Source: Verrucomicrobiota bacterium (GTDB taxonomy: Bacteria > Verrucomicrobiota > Verrucomicrobiia > Limisphaerales > UBA9464). From it: DNA of 36,860 nucleotides. This document shows, one piece after another, positions 34,869 to 36,860 of the stretch (within the stretch, counting starts at the first letter, position 1; every line of letters begins with the position of its first letter). The DNA lies in NCBI GenBank assembly GCA_016871615.1, contig VHCX01000033.1, forward strand, positions 1-36,860. Reading direction: 5' to 3'. The notes beneath the pieces are model-generated. The model had not been told where the DNA came from. It was given only the letters and a program-made list of their open reading frames with translations, and did not search any database. The translations under genes were made by a program, and so were the position numbers.

Positions 34869-34885
34869 CGGGGTTCAGGTTGGGG

Positions 34886-36860
34886 TCAATCGTCGTCGTC
34901 GTCCGCGTCGGGGGTCACGGCCCACTCCGGGTAGGGGCGGTCCGTGCCGGCGACCGCGTTCCAGAGGATGCGGTTGAGCACATCCTCCGGGGCCTTGTCG
35001 ACCTCGCGGAAGTTGAGGCGGGCCGAGACCTCGGCGTCGCGCCGCAGCACGGGGTTCAGGAGGGCCTTGGCCGGCGGGTTCATCTGGTCGAGGGGCACGG
35101 TGTTGGGCACCGCCGTGTAGGGCGTGAAGTCCGGCGTGTCCTGGAAGCAGTCGGACATCGGCGTGGCACTCGCATCGAACTGGTTCATGGGCTTCATGCC
35201 CAGCACCTGCTCGGCGGTGCGGATGAGGCTGGTGGTGTTGTACTGGGTCGAGACCACCGCACCGCGCCGGGTGTAGGGGCTGATGCAGAAGGCGGTGGTG
35301 CGGTAGCCGCTGACGTGGTCCCAGCCGGCCTGCGGGTCGTCCTCGATGGCCAGGATGAGGGTCTCCTTCCAGAAGCGGCTGTGGCTGACCGCCTCGACGA
35401 TGCGCCCGAAGGCCAGGTCGTTGTCGGCGACGCAGGCGGCCGGCGTGGGCTGTCCCGGCGAGGTGCCGCTGGTGTGGTCGTTGGGCAGGCAGATGAGGGT
35501 CAGGTTGGGGAATTCGCCGCGAGCCTCGAAGGCCTTGAGCTCGCGGATGAAGTGGTCGGCCCGGTACTGGTCGGGCACCGACATCTCCCAGCCGACGTAG
35601 TCGGTCGGCGTGTAGGGGACCAGGGTCGGCACCATCGCCCGGCTGGAGAAGACCACCTCGTCGGACTCGCCCTTCCAGGTTCGGTAGCAGGGCAGGAACG
35701 GGATCGAACCTTTCTTCTTCGGGTCCCGCCAGCGGACGGTGGGTTCGGCGAACTCGCCGTAGTTGCGCAGGGTCTTGCCGTGCCTCAGGGCGTTGTCCCA
35801 GATGAAGCCGGCCGGCGAATAGGCCAGGGCGTCGGCATCGTCCTCGCCCATGCCGTCGGGGTAGCTGCGCGGGAAGCCGGCGAAGGACTTCTCCATGTAG
35901 TCGGTCGAGAACGCCGTGGTGGACCACTGGTGGCCGTCGGCGCTCAGGATCCCGGCACAGTAGGTGTTGTCGAGCAGCACGAACTCGCGGGCGATCTTGT
36001 GCAGGTTGGGGGTGATCTTCTCGCCGAAGAGGCACAGGTCGGCGCGACCATTGCCCCGGGGATCGTCGCCAAGCACCTGGTCGTAGGTCCGGTTCTCCTT
36101 GATGATGTAGATGACGTGCTTGAAGACGCTGGGCTCGCCGATGCGCTCGGGCACCGGCCGGGGCTTGACGCCGGGACGGGCCGGAAGACGGGACTCGAGG
36201 ATGGCATCGCGGCGCAGGTTGCGGGAGACGGTCTCGGAGAGCTTGGGCAAGGTCCGGCGGCCCGGGATGGGCACCAGCGAGACGGTGCCGTGGTACTGGT
36301 GGGTGTTGAAGCCGTCGGCCCCGGTGTCGGCCCTCTTGGTCTTGGAGGCCATGCCCTTGACGTTGGCGACGATGAGTTGCCGGCGCGCGGTGTCGTGCAC
36401 CAGCGCGGCGGGAAACCAACCCACAGGGATCAGGCCCGCCAGGCGCGATTCGCGGTCGGCCGGGTCGAAGCGGATGACCGCGACCGCGTTCTGCGTGCCG
36501 TTGGCGACATAAAGACTCCTGCCGTCGGGGGCGAAGACCAGAGCGTTGGGCGACGCCCCGAAGAGGTCGGCCGGGTTGATCTTGGCCCAGATCGTCTCCA
36601 CCACGGAGCGGGTCCGGGTGTCGATGACGCTGAGGGTGTCCGCACCGGCGTTGGCGCAGACGACGTGGCGGCGATCGGGAGACACCGCCAGCGCCGAAGC
36701 GTGCAGGCCGGTGAGCACCTCCAGCGGCGCCGTGTCCGCCGGGGCCTTCAGGTCGATGATGGAGACCGAGCCCTCGCTGGCGATGTGGCGGACCGGGTCG
36801 ACCCGGACGGTGGTGCCGCGACCGGCGGGTCCGCTCAGGTCGTCGGGACCGGGGCGACGC
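34886..36860 (-). CDS. Beta-propeller (YncE-like)/phosphoesterase fusion (N-terminus beyond window)
   Basis: The frame is open to the right edge, so the start is missing; 657 full codons plus the stop are present. The first part contains YncE-like propeller blades: HIASEGSVSIIDL, ALAVSPDRRHVVCANAGADT, ALVFAPDGRSLYVANGTQN. The second part is a phosphoesterase domain (PF04185-like, alkaline phosphatase superfamily) with HVIYIIKENRTYDQVLGDDP, NLHKIAREFVLLDNTYCAG, ICLPNDHTSGTSPG and AIEDDPQAGWDHVSGYRTTA; these Asp, His and Thr residues are the expected metal and nucleophile positions. Such fusions are exported proteins of unknown substrate. The tail is acidic (DADDDDD), encoded by a run of GTC-like repeats on the plus strand. 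A small zinc-ribbon gene follows after 17 bp. Confidence 0.9.
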   Translation of the reverse strand, partial: RRPGPDDLSGPAGRGTTVRVDPVRHIASEGSVSIIDLKAPADTAPLEVLTGLHASALAVSPDRRHVVCANAGADTLSVIDTRTRSVVETIWAKINPADLFGASPNALVFAPDGRSLYVANGTQNAVAVIRFDPADRESRLAGLIPVGWFPAALVHDTARRQLIVANVKGMASKTKRADTGADGFNTHQYHGTVSLVPIPGRRTLPKLSETVSRNLRRDAILESRLPARPGVKPRPVPERIGEPSVFKHVIYIIKENRTYDQVLGDDPRGNGRADLCLFGEKITPNLHKIAREFVLLDNTYCAGILSADGHQWSTTAFSTDYMEKSFAGFPRSYPDGMGEDDADALAYSPAGFIWDNALRHGKTLRNYGEFAEPTVRWRDPKKKGSIPFLPCYRTWKGESDEVVFSSRAMVPTLVPYTPTDYVGWEMSVPDQYRADHFIRELKAFEARGEFPNLTLICLPNDHTSGTSPGQPTPAACVADNDLAFGRIVEAVSHSRFWKETLILAIEDDPQAGWDHVSGYRTTAFCISPYTRRGAVVSTQYNTTSLIRTAEQVLGMKPMNQFDASATPMSDCFQDTPDFTPYTAVPNTVPLDQMNPPAKALLNPVLRRDAEVSARLNFREVDKAPEDVLNRILWNAVAGTDRPYPEWAVTPDADDDDD

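Overview
The window is GC-rich bacterial DNA (about two thirds G+C by eye) with tightly packed genes, mostly on the minus strand, and few good Shine-Dalgarno sequences. The gene content points to the Verrucomicrobiota, probably a Pedosphaera/Limisphaera-like lineage. The evidence is a complete Verru_Chthon cassette (proteins D, B, C and A), a DUF1549/DUF1553 plus DUF1501 pair, a Tat-exported DUF1501 protein, and AFTL(I/L)ELLVV-type prepilins. No rRNA, tRNA, CRISPR array or insertion sequence was seen, and no gene-free stretch exceeds 300 bases.

Left part (1-24493, all minus strand): this is one large envelope or secretion locus, read right to left. A motor block comes first: a PilB/GspE ATPase, PilT, a second PilB/GspE ATPase and a PilC/GspF platform protein. 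It has a candidate promoter at 24587-24559 and ends in a clear intrinsic terminator at 18305-18276. A second transcription unit starts at about 18200 from a candidate promoter whose -10 is covered by a 21-bp inverted repeat. It opens with a BrnT/BrnA-like toxin-antitoxin pair. Two GspG-like pseudopilins follow, then the Verru_Chthon cassette (D-B-C-A, with overlapping or nearly overlapping ends). Only 22 bp after A comes a giant S8 subtilisin-like protease of more than 2682 residues, which runs off the left edge. No terminator was seen between the toxin gene and the protease, so toxin-antitoxin, pseudopilins, cassette and protease could share a transcript. My reading is a type IV pilus/type II secretion-like machine with its own giant exported proteins. 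Secretin, prepilin peptidase and the PilM/N/O alignment proteins are not in the window.

Right part (24769-36860): this holds separate small units. They are an orphan beta-class DNA methyltransferase (+); a DUF1549/DUF1553-LamG protein followed by a DUF1501 protein (-); a Gfo/Idh/MocA oxidoreductase with a HAD hydrolase one base behind it (+); a monohaem CxxCH protein of unrecognised family (-); and a zinc-ribbon membrane protein next to a beta-propeller/phosphoesterase that runs off the right edge (-).

Points most worth a second look are: the toxin-antitoxin pair at the head of a pseudopilin operon with an operator-like palindrome; cassette plus giant protease as a possible machine-and-cargo unit; a 258-bp perfect repeat in the protease tail; a strong one-way Thr-Asn bias in the giant exported proteins; and Ala instead of Gly before the prepilin cleavage Phe in four of five prepilins. 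Very long plus-strand open frames opposite these genes are antisense shadows caused by high GC.
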